This document shows positions 42,560 to 54,200 of a DNA stretch of 64,000 bases, one piece after another (the first letter of the stretch is position 1; each line of letters opens with the position of its first letter). Position numbers and translations under genes: made by a program. Under the pieces are notes generated by a model, which ran no database searches, was not told where the DNA came from, and worked only from the letters and a program-made list of their open reading frames with translations. Source of the DNA: Hydractinia symbiolongicarpus (taxonomy: Eukaryota > Cnidaria > Hydrozoa > Anthoathecata > Hydractiniidae); assembly GCF_029227915.1 (NCBI RefSeq), contig NC_079877.1:29103851-29167850 (forward strand), written 5' to 3'.

Positions 42560-42636
42560 GTCTCCTACGGAGTTTCGAACCAGCACCGCAGCAGAACATT
42601 GCATCGTTGCACCTAACCATTGGGCTATCGTGACAT
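42560..42636 (-). other. tRNA-like relic (SINE head or tRNA pseudogene)
   Basis: On the minus strand there is an A-box-like tagcccaatggttagg (42,612-42,627) and a B-box-like ggttcgaaactcc (42,569-42,581) at tRNA spacing. I could not pair the acceptor strands, so it is not a functional tRNA gene. Confidence 0.55.
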
Positions 42637-43304
42637 GGATTACAAGCTTCTGTAACTATACATTAGCATTACTTTGGTTTTGCAAAAGGTATTTTTACCT
42701 GATTGTAAAAAGATATGCCTTAACAACATGGACTTATGTTCGCGTCGCAAAGTGTTAAATTTTTCCTCAAAATAATGGACACAACGTCCAGGTCATTAAC
42801 CAGGTGCATTTAAGTCTTAAATGTCTTATGTATAAGAATATCAAAATTGTAACCGCAGGCCAAGTAGCATACACCGCTTTGGTTTTCTTAAATGTAAATT
42901 AAACAACAGAATTGGGTGTGCCACTATGGTGAATGTATTTTAATTGCACCTTTTTATTAACGAGATAGTTTATGCTGCTTCTGCATCTTGTTTGGGTTTA
43001 AAACCAATACCAATACACTACTGTAACCATATGCAGCAACTTCTTATTTTTTTCAGAAAAATAAAAACACATAAAGAGTAAAAGATTTTTATCAATATAT
43101 TACAAAAAATCAAACTCTGCAGCCATTTTATTAGTGACATAAAAAAACATGCTTTTTGTAACAACTTCAGTAAAAATTAAGATAATAACTTGAAACTTGT
43201 TATTGTATGTTTTGAGACCAGTTTGATGAAATGAAGCAAAAAAAACAAACCGTTATTATCATAGTTCCTGAGTTCTAAAAACAACTACGAGTACAAAAAT
43301 TCTT

Positions 43305-43366
43305 AGTCGGGTATAAAAAATCGGGTAAAAGTACTAGTCGGGTATAAAAAATCGGGTAAAAGTACT
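43305..43366 (+). repeat. 31-bp tandem duplication
   Basis: Two exact copies of the unit that starts agtcgggtataaaaaatcgg, at 43,305 and 43,336. A decayed third follows (agtcggggaaaacataattgg). Confidence 0.85.
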
Positions 43367-44530
43367 AGTCGGGGAAAACATAATTGGGGGAAGTTTTGGT
43401 CGGGGAAAAATTAAGTCACTTGCAAAAAATTTAGTCACTTTTCCCCGACTTTTTTTCCTGATAAGTTATAACAAATTCTCCGTCTCTAAGTAACATTTCT
43501 TGAACGAGTGTATGGTAAACACGACGTATGCTTTTCTTGAAATATTTGGAGTATTTTCTCCTTCTTTTTATAAGAACAATAAAATAGACTTTTTTAAAAC
43601 AAATATTTTAAGTCAATTTGAGATAGCACAGAAAAGAAGGAATAAAAACAAAACTGACATGTTCCAGCAGCTGTTTCTTTGGAAAAAAACAACACATCTA
43701 CATATCTATATATGGTGTAATATTATATAGACTAGCCGGGAGAACTGGCGTCGAATCGCTGGGTTAAGCCGCAAGTAACTGTTCTTGAATGCACTGAGGA
43801 GCGCTTAATAAGAACCGCAAACTGTGCGACACGGTCAGATGGAGCGCTTCAGTACAGGTATGCTGTATGTCGTAAATCAAGTGAAGCGGATACACCATTG
43901 TGCTATTGCATTTTTTTTCCAAAAAAACTTTATATCGCATTTAGTATTGGTGTGCATTTTAAAAAACTCCTGTTTTCGCAACGGGACATAGCTTTCGCGG
44001 ACACACAGACAGACAACGACTATTATTAAAGAGATAGACGGACCTTTCAAAACTGTGTTGCACCTTGAGTCAAGGTAACTGAAAGATGCACAGGCAAAAG
44101 AAATAATACGCCTGTCTGATTACACAATATTTTTTTAGTTTCGACTTTCCGATAAACTGGGCAACCCTATATTTGGCGCCCAAATGACTCTAACACCAAA
44201 TATATCTCATGTTAACCTGAGTAAAAGGAATAATAAGATTTGATTGTTATAAATTTGCGAACTGGCCAAAAAAACAACATAAGTATAAGGGCAAGATTGG
44301 GCCAATTTCTAAATAACTTGTGCTTGTGAACAACAGCGCTTTCAATGCCGTTACGAAAAGCAGTGATCTATATTTTGTGTGCTTACCCTGATCATTTCCA
44401 ATGATTCTACCCTGTCAATTTTTTTCCAGGAGAGGCAACAAAGCGGTTCTAGAATGTTAAAAATTTGAGTTACAGAAAATTAAAATTTTATTTTATTTTT
44501 AAAATTATTTTTAATTAGCAACAACTGTTG

Positions 44531-44584
44531 TGTGGGACTGAGCCCATATATGATTTGAACGCTCTACCGATTGAACTACCAATC
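44531..44584 (-). other. tRNA-like relic
   Basis: The minus strand reads ggtagttcaatcggtagagcg (A box) followed by a degraded B box (gggctcagtccca). It is too short and the arms do not fold. Probably a SINE head or tRNA pseudogene fragment. Confidence 0.45.
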
Positions 44585-45230
44585 CTTAAAAGAAGAAATC
44601 CCTCTCAACAGTGTTGCATGACTTTATTAATTATATCAAGCAAATTTTATCTAATCTATCTTTTATCTATATCTAAAAGACTTTTTGATAAATACATGTT
44701 TGCAGTTTAGAAAATTATAATTAAATTCTTTTTCTTTTTAGTTTGTGTACAATGAGAGCAAGAGATGTCATCGTTCAATACGTGTGAGCAAAACCTCACA
44801 CCGCGTTGTTATTGTTTTTCTGTTAAAACATTTGAAGCTGTCTTATAAATCTTGATAAAGTTAATGAATTGTTTTCGTTTGTGTTGATTATTTGTTTTTG
44901 TTTTATTGTTTCCTGTGAGTACCGAAATTCATTCCAGCAGATGGCGTGGCTTCAAAAAATCGATTTTTATGAGAAGTGCCGGTACTTTTCCCTGAAAAAA
45001 ATACCACAGGCTGTTTCGTTCGTCTTCTCATCTCTGACATTGTTAAAGCAAGAGTCTCTATTATTGTTTGCGTTCCGAGTATCATCTGCGTACCTTACGA
45101 CGCGCATCCCCTTACTTCGTGACATTTTCGTATACTACGGGTTGTACCGTCAACTAGTCCACTAGTTAGGCGACAAGAAATTAGCAATTGCTTAGGATTT
45201 CGACCATGATATCGCTGCATATGTCTATGG

Positions 45231-45311
45231 CATTTCAAAGTCACATTAATACAGTTATCTTAAGATAACAGGTGCTATCTTAAGATAACTCTACTAATGT
45301 CATTTTGAAGT
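45231..45311 (+). mobile_element. Short foldback MITE (TTATCTTAAGATAA family)
   Basis: The left arm atttcaaagtcacattaata...gttatcttaagataac is the inverse of the right arm gctatcttaagataactctactaatgtcattttgaag. The whole element is essentially one hairpin of about 80 bp. Confidence 0.75.
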
Positions 45312-45554
45312 GCGTGAATATTCGCATTAATCTCTTGATTATAAAATAACTCAAGTCATCTTAAGATTACATTACCGACTTTTCTAGCTTTGATGTCAGT
45401 GCTATCTCAAGTTAACTAAAGTTATTTTAAGATTAGGAGAAAACTGGAGATTACTCAAGATCTACGCAAAACAAAAATTCGTTTTAGACATCAGTACGCG
45501 GACAGTACGGAATATTTGTCCAATTTGATTAATTATTTAGAGAATTGTCGATTA

Positions 45555-45983
45555 CTTGATAGATATACCATATACATGTCTGTCTGTCACAGCAAATTTC
45601 ATTCGGTCATTTTTATCGCGTGAGTAACTAGGGACCACCTGCGACTAAATCGGTTTCCCACACCTGGGTACCCAAATTCGTTTTGTAATGGACAGGTTTA
45701 TGACGCGATCAATACAAATCTCTAAAGATATTTTTTTGTACTTTTGATGGAGATTTGGCTGACGTCAGCAAAATGTTTAAGCCCTTTTTTTTCCTCTTAA
45801 CAGTTCGTCAATAGCACATGATACTATGCAATGCGTTTCAAGCTCTGCACATTGCAGGAACCGGATAAACAAATTTTGCAAATTTTTTTTGTTCGTGGGA
45901 TGATGACGTCAGCAAAAGACCTAAAACAACCTATTTTTTCCCATTCTGCCTAAGTGAATTTTCCCACGGACCTTATCGACTAG
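45555..45983 (+). mobile_element. Possible nonautonomous Helitron relative
   Basis: It begins with catgtctgtctgtcac, like the element in RRAGA intron 1, and ends ttcccacggaccttatcga|ctag|t. The half-hairpin cccacgga is kept but its partner arm has decayed. The assignment is weak and rests on similarity to the better-formed terminus at 25,109-25,139. Confidence 0.35.
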
Positions 45984-46020
45984 TTATCTTATAATCAAGA
46001 CAGTATGGTTGCTATTCATG

Positions 46021-46679
46021 CATTCCAAAGTCACATTAATAGAGTTATCTTAACCCTTTTCAACCGGGACTTTTTGGCCCTGAAGAATCGGGAAGGTGCT
46101 TAAAAGGCACTCCCGTTGTAATTTCTTCTTAAGAAAAGCTACAATAGTAAAACTTTGTCAATTGTAAGTCCTTGTTCTGTCAAATTCAAAGATTAAAATT
46201 AATAAAATTAAAAATCCATAATGGCGGCAATTGCTGCAGCCCTCATATATGCATAGTTAAAAAGAGACTTTGATTTGACACAAAACCTAGTACTTTAAAG
46301 GAGAAAAATTGTCAAATTAAAACCGTTTTATGTTGCGCCTTATTATATGTTGTGTTTCAAAGTGTTAACATAATAAATAGGTGCATATGATGATAACACG
46401 AAGGACAAAAATATTGTCCGTTTATATTTTTTATGTCGCATGACCATTCATGACAAAATGATGACAGTGCCCAATAAGTCAATATATTTTTAATTTTTTT
46501 TATTTCAAAATTTGGGAGGCAAAAAGATATTAAAAGCCAAATAATTATTCACAAGAGAAAGGACTTAAAATGGAAGATGATAATGTACAGGGGTGTCGAA
46601 TGAGCATCTTCCCGGTAGGAATAGGGTAAAGATAGCACTTGTTATTTTAAGATAACTGTATTAATGTGACTTCAGAGTA
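46021..46679 (+). mobile_element. MITE of the TTATCTTAAGATAA family, ~660 bp, with internal insert
   Basis: The terminal inverted repeats are caaagtcacattaatagagttatcttaa at the left and gttattttaagataactgtattaatgtgacttc at the right. They share the arm sequence of the 81-bp element at 45,231. The interior (from cccttttcaaccgggac) is unrelated to that element and holds no coding sequence. Confidence 0.7.
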
Positions 46680-47224
46680 CCATATATGCCTGGTAAGGTA
46701 TATTTACCTCCAGGAGCGCTGAATTGCACACGTAAATTACTTTGCGTGAGTGATAAAAATATGCGGAAAAAAAGAAGCTCATGCAAATTTGTTTTAATTT
46801 ATTTGTAAAATAATCATTTAAATTATTCATTATGAAAAACTCTTGAGGCATGCAGGCTCGATTAAGTCTTCAGCACAGTTATGAAAATTTTTGCAAATCA
46901 GAAACAACAATAAAACTACTTCCATCTTACAACTTTTTATAATTAACATAGACAATTCTCCCGAATATATTTTCTTGAATGTACTGCAGCCGCAAATAAA
47001 TAACCTGCAACAACGTTTTTTTATTTACCAGTAAATAAAACCCGTGGAAAAAATAAACAAATGTGCCATTTGAAGCCGTAAGCAATGACTCGTCGAAGAT
47101 ATAAGACCTTCAACATAAAAGAGCAATGCAATGGCTTCATAACTTTTAAAAATGCTTTTAAGTTAGTTTTGTTTTCCCCAAAAAGTTAGGAAAAATATGT
47201 CTGCTTTAAATATGACCTGTGGAA

Positions 47225-49200
47225 GATTTTGATTAGTTTAGCAATCCCGAACTTTACAAAACACCAAAGATGATTCCTTTAATTTCAAATTGCGAAAAAG
47301 TAATTTCACTAAGGTGCATTAACAGTGGTCAATATACACTTCTGTAATACCCAAAAAAGTATTAGCACTTAGCATTTTAAAACCAGGCAATCATGTCATT
47401 GTTACTTTCCAACTTGATGATGACTAATCTTACCTTTCTGATGAATGTGATGTTCTACAGTCAAGTTTAATAATTATTGTGATTTTATTGTCATTAAACA
47501 AAGCAGGGAAAGTCAATTCAAACTCAACTGTACATCCACCTACTCCTGACACAGATAAAATTTACATAAACTAAAATATATCATTAACATAGCCTTTTGT
47601 GTTTGGTAACTGCAATTTTTCAACTGATGCTGGTCATGCAGTCATTCTCTGGTGCAAACATAAACAATGAAAAGAACTTGCATTAGTATGAATCAGTTGT
47701 TTACATTGTTTTTCAACTTCCAGTTTAATATTCCACAATCTTTAGCCGATCAAGATTTTTAAAACTGATAATGTTTTTATATAAAAAATAAACAAGTGCT
47801 GAAGCAGTTTTAAGTAAAAGAGTGATGGCAATGTTGAAAATTACAAAAAAAAACAGTGCTAAAGAAATCCAGACGATCGGCTCTCGTTAATGGACCAGTG
47901 ACCATTATTTTAGTGGCTTTAAAGTGATCAAACATTGGTTTAATTTTTTTTAAAAATAAAAAAAATTCGAAAAGAGAAAAGGGAAATAATAAAAATTGGA
48001 AAAGATTTATTGTAGAACCAGAAAAAATATCTACACTTAATTAACCCTTAAAATAGGTGAGTTTTAACATACACCTTCACCATTTAGTCAAAGCCTAAAT
48101 AAATAAATCTCGCTATCTGCGTAGGCTCATCAATCAAGTTTTTTTAAGACTGATAATCTTCTTTAATGAAAAATGAACAAGTGTTGGAGCAGTTTTAAGT
48201 AAAATTTATGACACCTTGAAATAAAGATATCAGATAAAAAAAGCATGCCAAAATGTATCGAGTTTCTGGACAAGACTCAAAGAGTGGTGTCGATGTTGGA
48301 AATTACAAAAAACAGTGCTAAAGAAATCCAGTCGATCTGCTCTCGATAATAGATCAGTGATTGCCCATTATTTTAGTGGCTTCAAAGTGATCAACCATTG
48401 ATTTAATCTTTTTTTTAAATAAAAAAAATCGTCATGAGTAAAGGAAACTGAGAAAAATTTGAAAAGATTTAATGTAAAACTAGAATAAATGCCTATTTTT
48501 AACTACACTTGATTAACCCTTAAAATAGGTGAAATTAAACAAACACCCTTAACATTTAGTTAAAGCCTAAATAAATAAATAAATTCCAATATCAGGCTCA
48601 TTAGAGCATATACCAATTATATCTTGCATCTTTTTACAGTTTTTTTTGTTTCAGTTGGTGTTGAATACTCTCAGGTTCGGTTTCTTAACCTTGTTTTAAA
48701 CTTGTGGAACTGTGGAGGGTAGGTTTAACCCTTTTTTCCACTGTAAAATCCAAGAAGCGTTCATGGAAAACTATTTTGAAAGTCAAACGGAAAGTATATT
48801 TAAAAGTGTTTTTTGTTCAAAATTTTTTTTGTTCAAAAATCTGTTTTGATCTATGTATTTGACGTGGAAAGTCATTATTATCAATCCTGTATGGAAGCCA
48901 TATGGGAACATTAAAAAGAAGCAAATATTTCTTGTTTGATTCATAAAAATATTTGGTTCAAGAGGATCAAAGAGAGGCAATATGCCAAATTTTATTTTTA
49001 GATTTTACATTTCCAAAAAATGTTTGACGCGATTTTCGTTATAAAAATATTGACGAAAAAAATTTGGGATGAAACTTCAGGTATGTATTGAATAGAATAT
49101 TCAAAAAAGTCAATCTAATTATAAAAATAAAATGCTTATAAATAAAACGTTCTAATTGATTTTGTGGAAAACGTTTGCTGCATGAACAGGAGTAGTTTGA
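47225..49200 (+). pseudogene. Degenerate duplicate of the RRAGA exon 3-5 region
   Basis: The block matches 26,325-27,998 in order and includes intron sequence, so it is a DNA-level duplication rather than a retrocopy. Exon 3 is found near 48,655-48,718 (ttcggtttcttaaccttg...), exon 4 in pieces near 48,750-48,990, and a stub of exon 5 at 49,060-49,080 (tttgggatgaaact...caggtatgtattg). Exon 4 has internal deletions and a small insertion, and exon 3 has Asp changed in the WDCGG region (tggaactgtgga). The intron portion is itself duplicated internally: 47,740-48,120 resembles 48,140-48,600. No function can remain. Confidence 0.88.
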
Positions 49201-49476
49201 ATGGTGGTCTAGGGACTTCTTTTAATGAAAAAGTTCCTAAATATTTGCAACCAGCTGCTGACTTTTTAATATACTGGGGATCAAATATTAACATTGAAAA
49301 TACAAAAACCTACAATGGTAAACGTCGGCGATCAAAAGCTACAACAGCTGAAACAGAATTTTTTTATGACTCTAATTAGACTTCTCTGTGGATTTCCTAT
49401 TGCAGATATGGCAATTCGATTCAACATGTCGAATAGTAATGTAAGTCGAATATTCATTACTTGGATAGACTTTTAG
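49164..49476 (+). pseudogene. DDE-superfamily transposase fragment (N-terminal HTH)
   Basis: A first frame (49,164-49,376) with a THAP/PIF-like N-terminal region shifts into a second frame with FFMTLIRLLCGFPIADMAIR and SNVSRIFITWIDF, then stops. That helix-turn-helix pattern (LTLVRLR.G....LA.RF.IS...VSRI..TWI) is typical of the domain before DDE_4-type endonuclease domains in Harbinger/IS5-related transposases. The catalytic domain is absent and a frameshift lies near 49,330. The fragment starts at the right end of the RRAGA duplicate. Confidence 0.7.
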
Positions 49477-49547
49477 CACACTCAACTGAGAGTACTACAT
49501 ATATGGGTTTTAAACAGGAGCTGACTAGCTATTACCGCAACGCTTTA

Positions 49548-50409
49548 AAGGAGAGGCGAACAAAAAAATCTTTTGTGGAAGCCAGAAAATAAACTTGAAG
49601 CAAGAAAAAAAGTTCTAGATTTCGAAATTCCAAATTCTACTGAGATAACTATTATAATAACAAATAAATAACTATATTTCACAAGTAAGCATCCATGAAT
49701 CTTCCTACCAACATTTCTGCAGAATTCTCATGGCTCTATGGGGTGAAAATGAGTGGGATTTGGATGTACTCACTAGTAAATATAAGAAATAAGAACTTTG
49801 ACTCGAGATAACCAAGAATATTTTGGGTACTATAGTAGTAACAGCATTTCATAACCTTCGGGTAAATTTTTTTAAACTAAAGAAATATCTGTTATGACCA
49901 ATAACAATTTTTAATTTCATGTTTTGAGTCCCTTTTCCACAACATACTATTAACTTCGAACGGCAAAGTTTGTTATGACAAGATGGCGCCACATTTGGCT
50001 AAATATAAAGACCGGAAGCTTTCAACGACAAATTGAACGCGCATTATGGTAGCTTCGTCTTTATTCTCGGATCCTTTCTTTATTTAAGTTTAGTAGTATA
50101 AAATAATAAGAATATGTTCGTCACATGTTGCTCAGTGTTTTTGCTATTTTGATCTTTAACTTATCCTTGCTTACTGACTTGTGTAAATTAAGACGTAACC
50201 ATGACAATAAAGAGAAATATATTCCAATGTTTTTTATTTAGCCACCCGTCTGGTTTAGCAAATGTGTAAAAATACTCAGAAGGATGTAAACAAAATTGAT
50301 TTATAGTGAGGTATTTTTTGGAGCGGACAACCAAGTGAATCGATCAGGTATTAAAAATCAACATTCACCATGAATTTTTAGTCAGCAGCCGCGCAGTTCG
50401 CCTCTCCTT
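49548..50409 (+). mobile_element. Nonautonomous element with 14-bp terminal inverted repeats
   Basis: aaggagaggcgaac at 49,548-49,561 is exactly reversed as gttcgcctctcctt at 50,396-50,409. The similarity extends outward imperfectly (gcaacgctt on the left against aacgtttcgc on the right). The interior is noncoding. It could be a MITE, perhaps mobilised by the transposase family whose fragment lies just to the left. Confidence 0.55.
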
Positions 50410-51284
50410 CAACGTTTCGCTCATGGCGCTGACGTTTTTAAAATATTTTGAGCCACGTGCAGTGTTTACATTGGCAAAACATCCGTTGTTTTGTTTCAAT
50501 GACCTCCACTCTCCAACTTTGTGCTGCTTTATGAATCGATAAGTACAATAGGTGTATAAGTTAAACTTTCTGTTTTGACGAAGTTAGTGGTGCAATGCAA
50601 GACAGGCCAATGTGTACCTTTCGACAATAGCAGTGAAACTTTTTTTGTATTTATGAAAGACTTTCCGCCTTGGACTTAGAACAACTAATAGTACCACGGT
50701 GGCGTTTAAAAACAGTAGTAGCAAAACCAAAAGTGCCATTGCCAAATAATGCCATTGTGATTGGTTATAATTAAAAAAGAGAATACGAAACTTGTGTTTG
50801 TGTAAGTTTCCTCTAATGACATCATAGTTTTGCAAGAATTAATTGTCGCGGATTTTAGTGTGCTTAAGGAGAAGAACTTTCTGTGAATTAAAGAAAGAAA
50901 TCTCAAAATTATGCGAACTCGCGAAAAATTCTCGTGACATTCACTTTTCTCCAATAATAGCCATGTTAAAACTTAGAACTTTGTCTCCTTGGTAAAAGGT
51001 GTACTATAATCCATCGAGGGTAAAGGGAAAAAATTTGAGGTAGTAGGGCAGAGGAAGCCAAGGTACAAAATCAAGCCGCAGGGTGTTGGTTGCAGTTTCA
51101 GTAATTTTAGTGAGGGATTTAAGACCGTACCGCATACAAGCCAGTAACAAGCTTGACCCTGGGTCGAAAAAAATCATATCATGATGTTATTCTTTTATAT
51201 ACTGATTACAAAATTACAAACAGATTAGTCAATAAGCAAATCAAATTTCGAAATTAAAATATGTGGTAGGTAGGATATACGAGC
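50410..51284. other. Gene-free stretch 3' of paralogue B
   Basis: No supportable exon. From about 51,120 the sequence (accgtaccgcatacaagccagtaacaagcttg) resembles 34,750-34,800 next to paralogue A. The duplication that made A and B therefore extends at least ~150 bp beyond the stop codons. Confidence 0.5.
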
Positions 51285-54200
51285 TTAAAGTTCTTTTTTG
51301 TCACCATGATGATAGTGATCATGGTGGTGATAGATACGCTGATCAGAATTTTCTTTTGATTCACGTTGTCTTTCGTTTCTTTTTTTTGTTTTATCCAAAG
51401 GAGTGGGTGTACCAGACTGCATAAGACTTCCCACATCAATTTCATCCACATTTTGCACAAAATATTCTGTTTTACTACCATGTTTGTCGATAGATGTAAT
51501 CCTGTATGCCTCTGAATTGACATCAAACTGCTTGTTGTACTTCCCAACAAGCTGGTAACCAACAACATTAGTGTATGGGGGCACAGTTATTGTAACTGCC
51601 CTAATTATCGTCTGAGAGTAAGTCGTAGATTGTTGATGCTAAGAGAAAAAAAAAATGTGGACTTAAATTTGTGTAATCTGCAGCAACATGTCAACTAACA
51701 ATACGCCAAAAATTTGGTGCAGTTTGCATCTAAAATATTTAAGTAACAGTCAACTCTCTCTTTCAAAAATGGCGGAGAAAGAAGCGACTGCTTTTTTGTA
51801 TGATGGTTTTCAGTTGGAAGATAAAGTTAAAAAACGGAGTCCTAAATTAAAAGGAGATATAAAAAAGGAAGTTTACGCAAATTTGGCAACCTCGTCCCCA
51901 GAGACTTGTGGCGTCGTTATTACAGACCCAGCAAGTTATGAAAAAGGCAAAATGCTCCGGAAACGAGGTTGGGAAAATAGCTACTTTATCAAACGTACTA
52001 TTGCACTGGGGATTAAAATTTTAACATTTAATATGTTTAATGGGCGGTATATTTATGTTATGTTGTTTTTGGTAAAATCCTTCCTCGAACAGTTCAGTTT
52101 ATTCTGCTGCAATTTTCGATCTCCGCCTTATTATAGTGTACTCTTTCTCCGTTTCTATTTAAAACGCACGTCAAACAAATTCCGTATTTCAACAGCCTGG
52201 ATTAGATCTATTACAGAGCTGTTCTGTCAGGATATTTTAGGCGTAGAAGATCCCTGAGGACGAAGTTGATCCGAAGTATTATCGTAATATACCTTATTAC
52301 TGTAAATTAACAAAGCGAAAAAACTAACAATCAGGATAGTAACCTAAAGGAAACTAAAGGGAATGACTAAAATAGCTTAAAAATATAAGTGATTAATGCA
52401 TTTTCGCTCATCTGACATACAAAAAGCATTAGAATATCGCGAATCAGGAGATGTGTTTATCTTTGTGTTCACATTATCAGCTGCCTCGCAACCTCCCTTG
52501 ATTAGTAAACTAGTCTGTGAACCGAATCAAGATCTTTGTATTGTAATTGCTAAAAAAATACTTTTTTAAACTTTAATTACAGGTTTTGAATTATCTAGTA
52601 AATTTAATTAAGGGCATTTAATTAACGTGAAATTTCAAAATTCGCGTTAATTAAATGTTTTGTGCCTCGTTAATTTCTAATTGTTAGTGCTAAAAAATAC
52701 TTTTTTAAACCCTAATAATAGGTTTTAAATTAGCTACTCAATTTAATAAAGGACACTTAATAAATTCGCATTCATTTTTTGACTCCTTAATTTCCTAGAA
52801 TATATGGTACATTATTTATGTAAGTTTTACCTGAAACGTTAATAATTATATGTAATTGAAAATACCTGCCATGTTTGGCTGATGGTAGAACTAGCACTTG
52901 CTGAAAATATCTTAAAGGCACTTTCAATTTCCATTGACACTGAGTAAGAGATCGATTGAGTTGTTGTTTCTGTGTCGGTGATTCCAACATTCACTTCTTG
53001 GTAGTACTGATTTTCCCCGTCTACTAACTCGTTGTTTATTCGAAAAAATTCTCTAAATAAAATTAAAAATTGGAATCTAACGGCATTACAGTTTGCCGAT
53101 TCGCGGTTAGAATACCTCCATTTTAAATGTTTTGTGTTCAATACGGGAAAAAAATATTATCAAAGCATTTTAATAAATTTTCACTTACTCTTCTTGTTCT
53201 GTAGGATTGGGAGCATGGATGATCCATGTTTTATATTGACTTTCGTCTGACAATGTTGCATAGTATCGTCCTGGGGTATGTCGTCCTTCTTGCCATTGAT
53301 GCACCACAAAATAACCAGAAAATCGTCTGGGCGCAATTCTGCACTCCGTTAATGTATTATCTATGCATTCTATTTTAAAATGCATATGAGTCTGTGGAAA
53401 AATAAAACAAAAATTAAATCGACTTTACATAAGAAATGAAGCCTATCATATTGTCATTGAAGTATGTTTTGCATCATGGAGAATAATGAGAAAGACCTTG
53501 GAGGAAATAAATAAACAGAAACAAAGGTATAGTTGAGTCCAATACATGTTAATATAGGTTGCAAAGTAGAGTCGTTTTTTTTTAATTTTCCTTATTTTGG
53601 CTTGGAAAATATTTTATTTATAAGACAATTTTTCAACTTTGGATTATTGTTGTAATATGAACGTCATTTACTATGTTTGTACCTACTTTTCCTGTTGTAT
53701 GTGCGTTTCTTGATGCTACTAAAATCTCATAGAAGTCTTTTAATTTTGCCTTCCGGGCTTGAAGTTTCTTATAGAATATATTTAAAATGTTGAATAACTT
53801 CTTTAAACAATTAATATAAAGGCAAACAGAAATAAAATAAAAGTTAATTTTCACGAAAGCGTCTTTTATAAAGTCACTTAAAAAGATAGATAAATAGAGA
53901 TAGCACGGAACCTGGGTATGTAGGATTATTAGTTCAGGCTAGAGCGTTTACTCTTGGTTTTACTAATAGGGATAATTGTATGATCTACACGGCCTGCTAA
54001 TGAATAGAGTATTATAAGATTTTCTTTTCAAAAATATGCTTTAAAAGAATATCAGGTAGAATTTTGGGTTAAAAACAATAGGGTTATAGTGTAAAACAAT
54101 AAAGAACTAAAAATAGTGACCTCGACATAGTATATTGAGACAAGTTATCAAATTTTGAAATTCGTTTTTACAAGTTGCAATTAAGGCGATGATAGATCTA

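Noticed and set aside
44869-45165. A 98-residue open frame on the + strand
   Set aside because: No family similarity, no convincing splice context, and it lies in repeat-rich intergenic DNA.
51285-51300. C-terminal KKEL of paralogue B as an ER-retrieval signal
   Set aside because: The classical signal needs an acidic or amide residue at the second position (as in KDEL). KKEL is not a standard match, and the preceding His-rich tail suggests another role.
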